Notes: generated by a model from the sequence alone, not told the origin. A stretch of 64,000 bases of DNA from Loripinus fragilis (GCA_964019695.1 OZ026528.1:51335495-51399494), one strand, 5' to 3'; counted from the first letter of the stretch, positions 45,539 to 57,035 are shown. A program made the numbers and translations.

Positions 45539-46126
45539 ACTGTCGTGCCAACCAAGAGAGACAGTGACATAATATTTTGTTTACAATTGCTAATATGAAT
45601 GTATAGTACAGTGCTACCCGTTAAACATTAACTTGTACACTTAGTCTTTGTGCTACCACTTGTGCTGATTATTTGTGTATTAATCCTATCCTAAAAGGTA
45701 AATCCCGGATAATGTTGTAAACAAAACATAATTTCACTGTCACTCTTGGCTGGCAGGACAGTAGTTGTCCTTTTTTCATTGTACATAGTTTGATGATATC
45801 AACGCTAAGGTCAGTATAATAAACTTAGAACATATTCTACTTTAGAACTTAATATACAATTGTTTTGTTTGTTTGTTTTTGTTTATTGAATATTGCCACT
45901 GTCCTGCCAGCCAAGAGTGACAGTGACATCATGTTATGTTTACAAAGTTATCAGGGACTTAAATTCGATATACCACTTGTGTATTAATCCTATCCACAGG
46001 ATAGGATTAATGCACAAGTGATCTAGCAATTCGCGTTAGCTCAAGTGAAGTGTACAGTGTTAGTGGTTTACTTAGCAATTGTAAACAAAGTATCACTTCT
46101 CTGTCAGTCTTGGTTGGCACGACAGT
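45539..46126. mobile_element. compound of two related ~225-bp inverted-repeat elements
   Basis: The left element runs 45539-45762 (ACTGTCGTGCCAACCAAGAG to GGCTGGCAGGACAGT). The right element runs 45898-46126 (ACTGTCCTGCCAGCCAAGAG to GGTTGGCACGACAGT). The outer ends match each other and the inner ends match each other, so the pair is itself inverted around a 135-bp centre. At 45974-46020 the right copy has a near-perfect hairpin (CACTTGTGTATTAATCCTAT facing its complement). Confidence 0.8.
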
Positions 46127-46212
46127 ATTCTCAATGTGTAAGTTCTTAATATGTTTTTGCTGATGCAAAAGAAAATAATCGCAATTTTATGTATAAAAAA
46201 TTCGCTTATCTG

Positions 46213-46629
46213 CACACTGGTAAATGTATACGTCGATTTGCTGGTATTTACGCGTATTGCCGGTACTTCATAGACCGGAAGTGGTAGATATTGGTGTAAA
46301 TACTATATAGAAAAACATGCCATATGCCTAAAGGACTATGGAATAAGATCATTTTTATGTATTCGGCATGCACATGGCGATTTATGTAAGCATTTAGGAA
46401 TAGATTCTAGTACCGATCTGGATGATCGGTACTCGAATCTATTCCTAAATGCTTACATAAATCGCCATGCACATACTGAATACTTAAAAATGATTGAAGT
46501 CTATAGTCCTTTAGGCATATGGCATGTTTTTCTATATAGCATTTACACCAATATCTACCACTTCCGGTCTATGAAGTACCGGCAATACGCGTAAATACCA
46601 GCAGATCGACGTATACATTTACCAGTGTG
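46213..46629. repeat. ~417-bp near-perfect palindrome
   Basis: CACACTGGTAAATGTATACG at the left edge pairs with its complement ending at 46629. The centre is GTACCGATCTGGATGATCGG near 46420. Arms are about 205 bp with scattered mismatches; a central gap of a few bases remains. Confidence 0.9.
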
Positions 46630-46639
46630 ATCTGGACAT

Positions 46640-47850
46640 AAGGTACACATGATACATTTTGTTAGGAAATCATCTTTATAAACTTAAAACAAAAAGTAAC
46701 TTTACAGAGCTATGAATGGAAATAAATTGTTTGCCATTTTCTTCTGTACCGGCACATGACTTTATAACAAAGATTTATCAACGTCGAGGAGACGACGTTA
46801 TGACGTTGTTTTCACGTCGTGTGCCTGGTGGGTGTATATGGAGGCTTTCCACTAAATATTTCTCCATTGCCGACAATGAAAAATAGCAGTAAAATAATCC
46901 ATTCTCAAAATCAATTCACACATACAATTTTCACAAAAATGTTTATTTGAAAGACTTGCAATTACTTATTTGATTTATGTTGACAAACATCGATGTTTCT
47001 CATCTCAAAAATTAGTCATGTGTAAATAAGTTGGGGAACCCCCTAGTCCGGCAGCAAATAAATAGATGATTTTTATCAGAGGGGGTACTCTAAAAATCTA
47101 AGCATTATTCTCCTGCTTAGGGCATAAAATGTTCAAACTCTCTGGATTTTGATTTATTTTATCTGGCCTCTTATCACCTTCTAATGAAGTAAAAGGAATA
47201 TGACCAATGAAAAGATCCACAGGAATTTTATTCTGATGACTACTTCCTCTCCAAAAAGTGCGTGGCCATACCTCATGAATATTTAGTGGAATGTTACCAT
47301 ATTTGCTAATCTAGACCTATACATGGAGATTTTAGACAATACGACGTTGATACAACGATGTTTTGACGCCAAGTGCTAGGTGGGTGTATATTTGTTATAT
47401 TGGACATATACAGGGAGGCTGTAAAACATAAGACGGTTCAATTGAGCACCGAGAACATATTTTGGCTGTAGGCATTATAGTGGCAGATGTACTTGTTGCA
47501 AACGACAAACGTAAACAATTGCACAGGTACACTGTAAGAGTAGTCGCTGTTAGCACACTCTATGTTGAGACCTTAAAGATTTAAGCCTAACTTAAATATG
47601 GATATCTGCAGAAAGCCATTTAAAGATAAAAACACAGGCTTAGATAAACAAAAAAATGAGCTAAAATTGTAATTATTTTCTAACCCATCAGTTTGGACAT
47701 ATGTTTTGTGTGCTAAAAAGAGCCGTCTGGTTGAGAAAAAAGAAAACTGTTGTCTATAAAGTAAGAATGAATTCATGGACTATGTTTTTCACCGATCTTG
47801 CCGTTTTGTTCAAAAATGGCTTTTTGCTGGTATCTTTCAAATGGGTAGAA
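46640..47850. other. anonymous sequence with a weak direct repeat
   Basis: GACGTTGTTTTCACGTCGTG and GGTGGGTGTATAT near 46800-46835 resemble GATGTTTTGACGCC and GGTGGGTGTATAT near 47358-47395. No gene is supported. Confidence 0.4.
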
Positions 47851-47854
47851 GTGC

Positions 47855-50580
47855 CTATCTATATAATTGTACAATGAAAAATCCAGATGAAATTTTCAAC
47901 CCTTGCAAGAAATGGTTGATAAAATGTACTACAATAAATTTCATTTTCCCTCTATATAATTGTACAATGTAAATCCAGATGCAATTATCAACACTTGCAA
48001 GAATTGGTTGACAAAATGTACATACAATTACTTTCATTTGCCCTTCTATATAATTGTACAATGAAAATCCACATGCAATTATTAACACGTGCAAGAAAGG
48101 TTTGACAAAATGTATATACAATTACTTTCATTTGCCCTTCTATATAATTGTGCAATGAAAATCCAGATGCAATTATCAACACTTGCAATAATGGGTTGAT
48201 CAATTGTACACACAATTACTTTCATTTGCCTTTCTATATAATTGTGCAATGAAAATCCAGATACAATTATCAACACTTGCAAGATATGGTTGATAAAATG
48301 TACATACAATTACTTTCATTTGCCCTTCTCTATAATTGTTCAATGAAAATCCACATGCAATTATCAGCACTTGCAAGATATGGTTAATAAACTGTATATA
48401 CAATTACTTTCATTTGCTCTACTATATTATTGTGCAATGAAAATCCAGATGCAATCGTCACCCCTTGCAAGATATGGTTGATAAAATGTACATACAATTA
48501 CTTTTATTTGCTCTTCTATATTATTGTACAATGGGAATCCAGATAAAAATTATCATCACATGCAAGGTATGGTTGATAAACGGTATATACAATTACTTTC
48601 ATTTGCCCTTCTATATAATTGTACAATGAAAATCCACATGCAATTATCAACACTTGCAAGATATGGTTTATAAAATGTATATACAATTACTTTCATTTGC
48701 TCTTCTATATAATTGTACAATGAAAATCCAGATGCAATCTTCACCCCTTGCAAGATATGGTTGATAAAATGTACATACAATTACTTTCATTTGCTCTTCT
48801 ATACAATTGTGCAATGAAAATCCTGATGCAAGTATCAACACTTGCAAGATATGGTTGATAAAATGTACATACAATTACTTTCAATTACCCTTCTCTATAA
48901 TTGTGCAATGAAAATCCAGATACAATTATCAACACTTGCAAGATATGGTTGATAAAATGTACATACAATTACTTTCATTTGCCCTTCTCTATAATTGTTC
49001 AATGAAATTCCACATGCAATTATCAACACTTGCAAGATATGATTGATAAAATGTACATTAAATTACTTTCATTTGCCCTTCTATAAAATTGTGCAATGAA
49101 AATCCAGATGAAATTATAAACACTTGCAAGGTATGGTTGTTAAAATATACATACAATTACTTTCATTGGCTCTTCGTTATTATTGTGTAATGAAAATCGA
49201 GATGCAGTTATCAACCCTTGCAAGATATGGTTGATAAAATGTACATACAATTACTTTCATTTGCCCTTCTTTATAATTGTACAATGAAAATCCAGATGCA
49301 ATTATCAACCCTTGCAATATATGGTTGATACAATGTACATACAATTACTTTCATTTGCCCTTCTATATAATAATGCAATGACAATCCATATGCAATTATC
49401 AACACTTGCAAGATATGGTTGATAAAATGCACATACAATTAATTTCATTGGCTCTTCGTTATAATTGTGTAATGAAAATCGAGATGCAATTATCAACCCT
49501 TGCAAGATATGGTTGATAAAATGTACATACAATTACTTTCATTTGCCCTTCTATATAATTGTACAATGAAAATCCAAATGCAATTATCAACACTTGCAAG
49601 ATATGGTTGATAAAATGTACATACAATTGCTTTCATTTGCCCTTCTCTATAATTGTGCAATGAAAATCAAGATGCAATTATAAACACTTGCAAGATATGG
49701 TTGATAAAATGCACATACAATTACTTTCATTTGCTTTTCTATATAATTGTGCAATGAAATTCTAGATGCAATTATCAACACTTGCAAGAATTGGTTGTTA
49801 AATTTTACATACAATTACTTTCATTTGCTCTTCTATATTATTGTGCAATGAAAATCCAGATGCAATCTTCACCCCTTGCAAGATATGGTTAATAAAATGT
49901 ACAAACAATTACTTTCATTTGCCCTTCTCTTTTATTGTGCAATGAAAATCCAGATAAAATTATCAACACTTGCAAGGATTGGTTGATAAAATGTATATAC
50001 AATTACTTTCATTTGCTCTTCTAAATAATTTCGCAATAAATATCCAGATGCAATTATAAATACTTTCAAGAATTGTTTGATAAAATGTATATACAATTAC
50101 TTTCATTTGCTATTCTATACAATTGTGCAATGAAAATTCAGATGCAATTTAAACCCTTGCAAGAAATGGTTTATAAAATGTATTTTCAATTACTTTCATT
50201 TGCTATTCTATACAATTGTGCAATGAAAATCCAAATGCAATTTTCAACTCTTGCAAGAAATGGTTGTACAATGTATATACAATTACTTTCATTTGCCCTA
50301 CTATATAATTGTGCAATGAAAACCAAGATGCAATTATCAACCCTTGCAAGATATGGTTAATAAAATGTACATACAATTACTTTCATTTGCTATCCTTTTT
50401 AATTGTGCAATGAAATCCTGATGCAATTATCAACCATTGCAAGAAATGGTTGATAAAATGTATATACAATTACTTTCATTTGCCATTCTATATAATTGTG
50501 CTATGAAAATACATATGCAGTTATCAATACTTGCAAGAATGGGTTGGCAAAATGTACATACAATAACTTTCTTAAAAAGC
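47855..50580 (-). repeat. 94-bp satellite array, about 29 copies
   Basis: ACAATTACTTTCATTTGC recurs every ~94 bp (for example 48031, 48125, 48219 and 48313 for the CTTTCATTT word). Each unit has ATATAATTGTGCAATGAAAA, TCCAGATGCAATTATCAACA and CTTGCAAGATATGGTTGATA. Overlapping open frames of 65-95 codons on both strands repeat the same peptide and are not genes. Confidence 0.92.
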
Positions 50581-50604
50581 ATTTGATAGTTCCATTTAAC
50601 TATC

Positions 50605-51205
50605 ATACTCTAAAAAAAGTACATAATTAGAAACCTGTGCAGAATTGTACAGGTTTCATATGTTGTACTTCTCATGTGGTTGTGCACTATTAAAACTGGT
50701 TCGGACTTCAGACTCTATGATGGTTTCGACTTGAAGACTTATCTATTGTAGAGATGACAGGGGCCTGATGCTGTGGCTGTTGTCTGGCCCATTTGGGTTT
50801 ACCCTGTTGGATTTCTTTTGTTTTTGCTCTGGTAGTCAGTTTTATGTACTTTTGAGTCCTTATCTTTGCTTTATCCAACTTTAAAATCTTGATTTATATG
50901 TTCTAGGAGATGAAGCATTAATAAGTTAGGGGGTCTTTCAGGCAAATCAAACATCTATGTGTCTTGATCCACATTTGAACTAAGAATGAGGTTTTACTGA
51001 CAGTTCCAAGGCGGTACTTATTTTCTCTGGGGAAGGGCTGACCTCTTAGCTCTTGTTTGTAATGTTTATTGTGTTTTTGTTGCTTTCCCATGTGGTATCC
51101 AGGGTCAGGCTGGATACATGATTGTATCTTCTCCTGATGTTTGCCCTCTTCTTACTTTGCCCACACGTGATCAATATGAGCCAATAAATGAGATTGAGGT
51201 ACTTA
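50605..51205. other. start of duplicated locus B, 3' of gene B
   Basis: AGAATTGTACAGGTTTCATA and CATGTGGTTGTGCACT correspond to 13420-13470 of locus A. The remainder is anonymous until GAGCCAATAAATGAGATTGA near 51179, which resembles the start of the ~230-bp MITE family. Confidence 0.6.
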
Positions 51206-53290
51206 TTACATATGCACTAAGTCCTTTTTAACGCTAAATTACATCAAGCGCAGCTAGAGGTCTCAGATTTAGTCTATGCCCTCCTCTGCTTCCATACTTT
51301 GTGTATGTGAGAGGTGATGGTTCTGGTGAGACTGGGCATATGTACTAAAGCCTTCTTTAAATGTCTATATAAATCCAGCGGGGCTAGAGGTCTAATATTG
51401 GGTCTGAGTCTTACTCTACTTCAATACTTTGTGCATGTGAGAAGTGAAGGTTCTGGTGAGACTGGGCATATGTACTAAAGCCTCCTTGAAATGTCTATTC
51501 GAATCCAGCGGGGCTAAAGGTCTAATATTGGGTCTGAGTCTTACTCTACTTCTATACTTTGTGTATGTGAGAAGTGAAGGCTCTGGTGAGACTGTGCATA
51601 TGTGCTAAAGCCTTCTTTAATTGTCTATTCAAATCCAGCGGGACTAGAGGTCTAATATAGGGTCTGAGTCTTACTCTACTTCTATACTTTGTGTATGTGA
51701 GAAGTGAAGACTCTGGTGAGACTGTGCATATGTGCTAAAGCCTCCTTTAAATGTCTATTCAAATCCAGCCGGGCTAAAGGTCTAATATAGGGTCTGAGTC
51801 TTACTCTACTTCTATACTTTGTGTATGTGAGAAGTGAAGGCTCTGGCGACACTGTGCATATGTGCTAAATCCTCCTTTAAATGTCTATTCAAATACAGCG
51901 GGACAAGAGGTCTAATATTGGGTCTGAGTCTTACTCTACTTCTATACTTTGTGTATGTGAGAAGTGAAGGCTCTGGTGAGACTGTGCATATGTGCTAAAT
52001 CCTCCTTTAAATGTCTATTCAAATAAAGCGGGTCTAGAGGTCTAATATTGGGTCTGAGTCTTAATCTACTTCTATACTTTGTGTATTTTGGAAGTGAAGG
52101 CTCTGACGAGACTGTGCATATGTGCTAAATCCTCCTTTAAATGTCTATTCAAATCCAGGGTGGCTAGATGTCTAATTTGGGTCTACTTCTATACTTTGTG
52201 TGTGTGAGAAGTGAAGGCTCTGGTGGGACTGTGCATTTGTACTAAAGCCTTCTTTAAATGTCTATTCAAATCCAGCAGGACTAGAGGTCTAATATTTGGT
52301 CCGAGTCTTACTCTGCTTCTATACTTTGTGTATACGAGGTGTGAAGGCTCTGGTGAGCCTGTGCATATGTGCTAAAGCCTTCTATAAATGTCTATTCAAA
52401 TACAGCGGGACTAGAGGTCTAATATTGGGTCCGGGTCTTACTCTACTTCTATACTTTGTGTATGTGAGAAGTGAAGACTCTGGTGAGACTGTGCATATGT
52501 GCTAAATCCTCCTTTAAATGTCTATTCAAATCCAGCAGGACTAGAGGTCTAATATTGGGTCCGGGTCTTACTCTGCTTCTATACTTTGTGTATACGAGAA
52601 GTAAAGGCTCTGTTGAGACTGTGCATATGTGTTACAGCCTCCTTTAATCGTCTATTCAATTCCAGGGTGGCTAGATGTCTAATTTGGGTCTGAGTCTTAC
52701 TCTACTTCTATACTTTGTGTGTGTGAGAAGTGAAGGCTCTGGTGAGACTGTGCACTTGTACTAAAGCCTTCTTTAAATGTCTATTCAAATCCAGCAGGAC
52801 TAGAGGTCTAATATTTGGTCCGAGTCTTACTCTGCTTCTATACTTTGTGTATACGAGATGTGAAGGCTCTGGTGAGCCTGTGCATATGTGCTAAAGCCTT
52901 CTATAAATGTCTATTCAAATCCAGCGGGACTAGAGGTCTAATATTTGGTCCGAGTCTTACTCTGCTTCTATACTTTGTGTATACGAGATGTGAAGGCTCT
53001 GGTGATCCTTTGCATATGTTCTAAAGCCTTCTATAAATGTCTATTCAAATACAGCGGGACAAGAGGTCTAATATTTGGTCTGAGTCTTACTCTACTCCTA
53101 ACTTTGTGTATACGAGATGTGAAGACTCTGGTGAGCCTGTGCATATGTGCTAAAGCCTTCTATAAATGTATATACAAATCCAGCTGAGTTGGGGCTCAAT
53201 ATTCTGTCTAAGCCCTCATCAACTTTTATACTCTGTGTATGCGAGAAGAGAAGTGTGATGGGACGTAAGCGCAGTCTCGTCGGAGCTTTC
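51206..53290 (+). repeat. 130-bp satellite array, about 16 copies, 3' of gene B
   Basis: CTATACTTTGTGTATGTGAG recurs near 51295, 51425, 51553, 51682, 51811, 51941, 52072, 52191, 52318, 52450, 52580, 52708, 52839, 52969, 53098 and 53229. Each unit has ACTGTGCATATGTGCTAAAG, CCTCCTTTAAATGTCTATTC, AAATCCAGCGGGACTAGAGG and GGTCTGAGTCTTACTC. Locus A has one diverged unit. Frames of about 70 codons in it are accidental. Confidence 0.92.
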
Positions 53291-53341
53291 ACTGCTCGCC
53301 GATGTGTTAAGTACAAAAATCTCTTGAGCTGGCCCTAATTC

Positions 53342-53547
53342 TTACTTCAGTGTGAACACCAGTATGTCATTACGATCTTCGCATGTTACCACAAGAGTTC
53401 CATCACTGCGACGGAAGCTGGTTGTGTATGGCTGATATAGACCATCTTTTTCTGTCAAAAACTCACGTACTTCTTTGTCATCTTTTGTTATCAAAAATAC
53501 TTTATGGCTTTCCTTGTCGCATAATAACACGTTTTCATTTTCATCAA
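53342..53547 (-). pseudogene. partial duplicate of the 3' end of gene B
   Basis: On the minus strand the last 68 codons of the B-box/NHL-like protein are repeated with few changes (DKESHKVFLITKDDKEVREF, YTTSFRRSDGTLVV, DILVFTLK and stop). Homology ends abruptly at about 53547, where satellite sequence (AATATTGGGTCTGAGTC) begins. The copy keeps the downstream TTGAGCTGGCC block, so it is a tandem duplication of the last part of the gene plus flank, offset about 358 bp. It resembles gene B (KDGLYQPY) more than gene A (KDGIYQPY). It has no start, B-boxes or coiled coil, so it is not a gene by itself. It could supply an alternative 3' end only if transcribed through. Confidence 0.88.
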
Positions 53548-53591
53548 TAATATTGGGTCTGAGTCTACCTCTACTTCTATACTCTGTGTAT

Positions 53592-53657
53592 GCGAGAAAT
53601 GAAGGCTCAGACGAGACTGTGCATATGCGCAGTCTCGTCTGAGCCTTCACCTCTCGC
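53592..53657. repeat. palindrome between gene B and its partial copy
   Basis: GCGAGAAATGAAGGCTCAGA pairs with TCTGAGCCTTCACCTCTCGC around CTGTGCATATGCGCAG. It is the complete palindrome of which each 130-bp satellite unit carries one half. Confidence 0.85.
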
Positions 53658-53699
53658 TGATGTGTTAAGTACAAAAATCATTTGAGCTGGCCTAATGTC

Positions 53700-55427
53700 T
53701 TACTTCAGTGTGAACACCAGTATGTCCTTTCGATCTCTGCATCCTACCACAAGAGTTCCATCACTACGACGGAAGCTTGTTGTGTATGGCTGATATAGAC
53801 CATCTTTTTCTGTCAGGAACTCACGTACTTCTTTGCCATCTCTTGTTATCAAAAATACTTTATGACTTTCCCAGTCACACACTAACAGGTTTTCATTTTC
53901 ATCAACACTTATTCCTCGGCAACGCTTAAATGAAGGGTTAGATAAAGAATATAGAACATTGTCATTGCTTTCAAGACAATATACTGTTGATGTGTTTGAT
54001 TTGTCATCTACATCAGATACAAATATTTTTTCACCATTCAACACATCAATATAATCGGGCTTTTTGAACATTAATGTACCATCGTTGAAACCGTGTGGGC
54101 CGATCATAAGCTTCTGTTTCCCAGTAAGATCATAAATTCCGATTTTGCATTCTCTTGAATCTACCGATGATATATAAATACTTTCACGCGAAACAGTCAC
54201 ACCACAGCATTTCATCCCAAGATCTACCTTATGACCTAAAGCAAGTGAAGGCGTCACCTGAATGAACTGTAAGTATTTTTTATGTGGGAAAGTTACTATC
54301 GCTTGGTGTTGATTTACAGGAGCTACATCCCAAGGCATTCCAGGCACGTCAATACTTTCCTTCATTTTCAGGTTTTTATTTAGAAGTTTAAGTTTGTTAT
54401 TTTTACAATCACAAAGAATCAGTTCCCCTGATGATAGGAAAGTAGATCCAGATATCCAGGCATCTTCGCCATCAGATTGTACTTTGACATTGATTTTATT
54501 TCCTGCTGTTATAGACATTTCATCGAAGCCTTTCAGTTGTGGTGTTCTAGAAGTATGGCATCTAACCGTTCCAAGATCTTGATTACCTGCAAAACTTATA
54601 GCTGGATTACATTCAAAAGAAATATGAGGCTGGTACACTTCTGTGGTGATTTCTTCTGTGATTGTTGCCAATGACTTTACTGCTTGTGCCAGTTGTATAT
54701 TATACACAAATATACCCTGCCTGTCGTGTTGTTCTTTTGCCAACTGAAGTTTCCTACTGTAAGTATCTAAGCTATTCTGTGCGGCTTTGCATGTATCTAA
54801 TTGTTGGGTTATAGTCTTCGTTTCTTGAGTTTTAAAGACATTTATGTCTGAAAGTGTTTTAGCTTCCATTCTTTCGAGATTTCTGCAAAGCTCTTCTCGA
54901 AATTGTTTAGCTCTGTCTCGACAGTCTTTGGCCTCCAAGGAAAGATTGCTCAGGTAATTTTCTCTACTCTCCTGTAGTGCTGTTATCGTTTCATTCAACT
55001 CATTCAAGTTGTCAATAGTTTTCTTTGTACTATCAACATCAAAATTCTTGCTTTCGTCTGCAATATCACTAGTTTTACATCTTCTGTGGTGAAGAGCATT
55101 ACAGTTTACACAAACAAGGCTACAGTGTTCTTTACAATATATGGATACCTTATTTTCCATACAGGAACACAAAACTGTATCTAAAACTTGCATCTTTCTT
55201 GCTGATCTTTTTGGTGGCATCAATTCTCCAGATAGCAGCTTGTGTGAACGTGTTAATTTTACTTTCCCATGTGCAGTTTTACACCCCTCACATAAATGTT
55301 CAGCACAGTCGTGACAGTAGGCTGCTGCTTTCTTTGAGATATGGTCATATTCACATGGGTCACATGCTATGGTAAAACTTTCTTCTGAAGACACGTGACC
55401 TCCTTTAGCACCATCAATTGAGTCCAT
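53700..55427 (-). CDS. RING-less B-box / coiled-coil / NHL-like propeller protein (TRIM-related), copy B
   Basis: 575 residues, collinear with copy A apart from a two-residue addition near residue 475. B-box 1 ligands (C22, C25, C38, C41, C46, C49, H53, H62) and the second Cys/His box are conserved. Differences cluster in the propeller-like region (for example GMKCCGVTVSRESIYISSVD in place of GMEVRGATVVHRRIYISIVD), suggesting divergence of the ligand surface after duplication; this is inference. There is no RING. The start context is GAAACATGG after a conserved acceptor. A partial duplicate of its last 68 codons and a 130-bp satellite lie downstream. The role is probably that of a B-box scaffold; the partner is unknown. 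Confidence 0.9.
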   Translation of the reverse strand: MDSIDGAKGGHVSSEESFTIACDPCEYDHISKKAAAYCHDCAEHLCEGCKTAHGKVKLTRSHKLLSGELMPPKRSARKMQVLDTVLCSCMENKVSIYCKEHCSLVCVNCNALHHRRCKTSDIADESKNFDVDSTKKTIDNLNELNETITALQESRENYLSNLSLEAKDCRDRAKQFREELCRNLERMEAKTLSDINVFKTQETKTITQQLDTCKAAQNSLDTYSRKLQLAKEQHDRQGIFVYNIQLAQAVKSLATITEEITTEVYQPHISFECNPAISFAGNQDLGTVRCHTSRTPQLKGFDEMSITAGNKINVKVQSDGEDAWISGSTFLSSGELILCDCKNNKLKLLNKNLKMKESIDVPGMPWDVAPVNQHQAIVTFPHKKYLQFIQVTPSLALGHKVDLGMKCCGVTVSRESIYISSVDSRECKIGIYDLTGKQKLMIGPHGFNDGTLMFKKPDYIDVLNGEKIFVSDVDDKSNTSTVYCLESNDNVLYSLSNPSFKRCRGISVDENENLLVCDWESHKVFLITRDGKEVREFLTEKDGLYQPYTTSFRRSDGTLVVGCRDRKDILVFTLK

Positions 55428-55452
55428 GTTTCTGTATAAGTGCGTCTGAAAT
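55428..55452 (-). promoter_or_regulatory. 5'-UTR splice acceptor of gene B
   Basis: Minus strand CTGTAATTTCAGACGCACTT, then ATACAGAAACATGG. It is conserved with gene A and supports a spliced leader exon upstream. Confidence 0.6.
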
Positions 55453-56228
55453 TACAGAACTAAGTTTATAAAACAAACATTTGCCAATGGTTCATGTCCA
55501 TATTTGGTATTCCACAATATATGAATAAAGACAAGAGCCTAAAAATTGAAAAAAATGAGTCAATACATGAGATTTTGGTATGAATTGTATAGGCGAGCAG
55601 CTGTAGCTCAGACGAGCCTGTGCATATGCACAGTCTCACCAGAGTCTATTCTGTTCGCAAACACAAAGTGTGGAAACAGATAAAGTGTCAGATCCAACTT
55701 AAGACGCCTAACTTCTATGGCTAGTTACACATGCAAGTTTAACGAGCAATTTTACGCATGTGCCTTAACATGCTTTGGAAACGGTCCTTTGGAAAGCATG
55801 GGATTCTAAAGTGGTCAGCTGGTACGTCTTACAATGGAAGAGGTGTCATGGCATCGACGGGTTTGCACCGTAAAAAAGATAACTTAAGTTATATATTTAG
55901 TTATGTTGGTCATACGAATATGAATATATGTTACAGAATATTATGGGGAACATTTGTGTAAAATTATATCAATTCTGATCAGCCGTTAAGGGGGAGATGC
56001 TGGTTTAAGATGTTTCTATTGTAGCGTCGGTGGCCATTTTGTTCAGCAGAGCGAACTCATTTGCGCAATTTTGACTGAGAGTCTAATGGAGAACATTTAT
56101 TTTAACTTTCTTTTAAAAAAAATGTAACGAGTAGTTAAGGAGATATCATTTATAGAAAAAGTGTACAGACAGTGAAGACGTGCGACGGACGTTGACTGTC
56201 ACAATAAAACATTCACATAATGAGTATG
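55453..56228. other. 5' flank of gene B and empty insertion site
   Basis: Matches 15476-16014 and then 23205-23450 without a break. The join CAGCCGTTAAGGGGG near 55980-55991 is the empty site of the 7.2 kb element. The palindrome GCGAGCAGCTGTAGCTCAGA ... (55593-55658) is the same MITE remnant as at 15621-15686. Confidence 0.8.
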
Positions 56229-56665
56229 ACGTACTGACAGAGCCTAATACTATTATCTCACCTCAGATGAGCTAAAACTTGAAATACAAATATATTTCAA
56301 TATTTGTGCCGATAATATGATGTACTGACAGACAGAGCCTATTACTATTACCTCACCTCATATGAGCTAAAACTTCAAATACAAATGTATTTCAATACTT
56401 GTGCCAATAGTCTGATGTACTGACAGACAGAGCATATTACTATTACCTCACCTCATATGAGCTAAAACTTCAAATACAAATGTATTTCAATACTTGTGCC
56501 GATAATATGATGCACTGACAGACAGAGCCTAATACTATTAGCTCACCCACGTAGCTGGTGAGGGACAGAGCTTATTGAGTAATTTATCCTGCACTATTAC
56601 TTATAATAGTATACCTTTTCACAAATTTAGTGGCAGCAGAATTGCCACTGATGCTGGTGTAACAT
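56229..56665 (+). repeat. 95-bp array (about four units) and one ~130-bp unit
   Basis: GACTGACAG-type anchors recur near 56229, 56323, 56413 and 56509; TGATGTACTGACAGACAGAG and CCTCATATGAGCTAAAACTT mark the units. It is followed by a single GGACAGAGCTTATTGAGTAA unit, versus three in locus A. Confidence 0.85.
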
Positions 56666-56711
56666 TATAATTGATTTAAAAATTATATTTTATGCAATTG
56701 TACTGATTCAG

Positions 56712-57027
56712 ATTTTTGGTTTGGTTTGATTCTTTACGCCCCGATCAACAGCTATGGTCATGTCGGGACGGTCAGTTCACCTAGCCACACTTTTTTCCTG
56801 GTCAAGCTTGACTAAGCAGTTAACCAGTACTTCGTGCACACACTTTCATTTGTAACTGACAACAACCCTTCTTGGATCAGCGGAAGGGAGGGGAATGACT
56901 GTTTCATGATCAATCTTCCTTGAAAGTATGGGACCAGACCGGAATCGAACGCACGACCCCTGGATCTGCAGTCAGACACTTATCTACAGCCAGACACATT
57001 ACCGACTGTGCTTTGCGGCCCGGCAAC
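56712..57027 (-). mobile_element. tRNA-derived SINE, family 2, with 7-8 bp target duplication
   Basis: Flanked by GATTCAG(A) at 56705-56712 and 57028-57035. Locus A shows the empty site (GATCCAGATAACAGC). On the minus strand it starts GCCGGGCCGCAAAGCACAGT, has box A-like AGTCGGTAATGTGTCTGG and box B-like GTGCGTTCGATTCCGG, and ends in a GATTGGTTTGG-like A/C tail. Confidence 0.85.
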
Positions 57028-57035
57028 GATTCAGA

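Noticed and set aside
47855..50360. many overlapping 65-95 codon frames
   Set aside because: All repeat one peptide from the 94-bp satellite.
52296..53187. frames with LLCFYTLCIRDVKALVSLCI-like peptides
   Set aside because: They lie in the 130-bp satellite and change phase between units.
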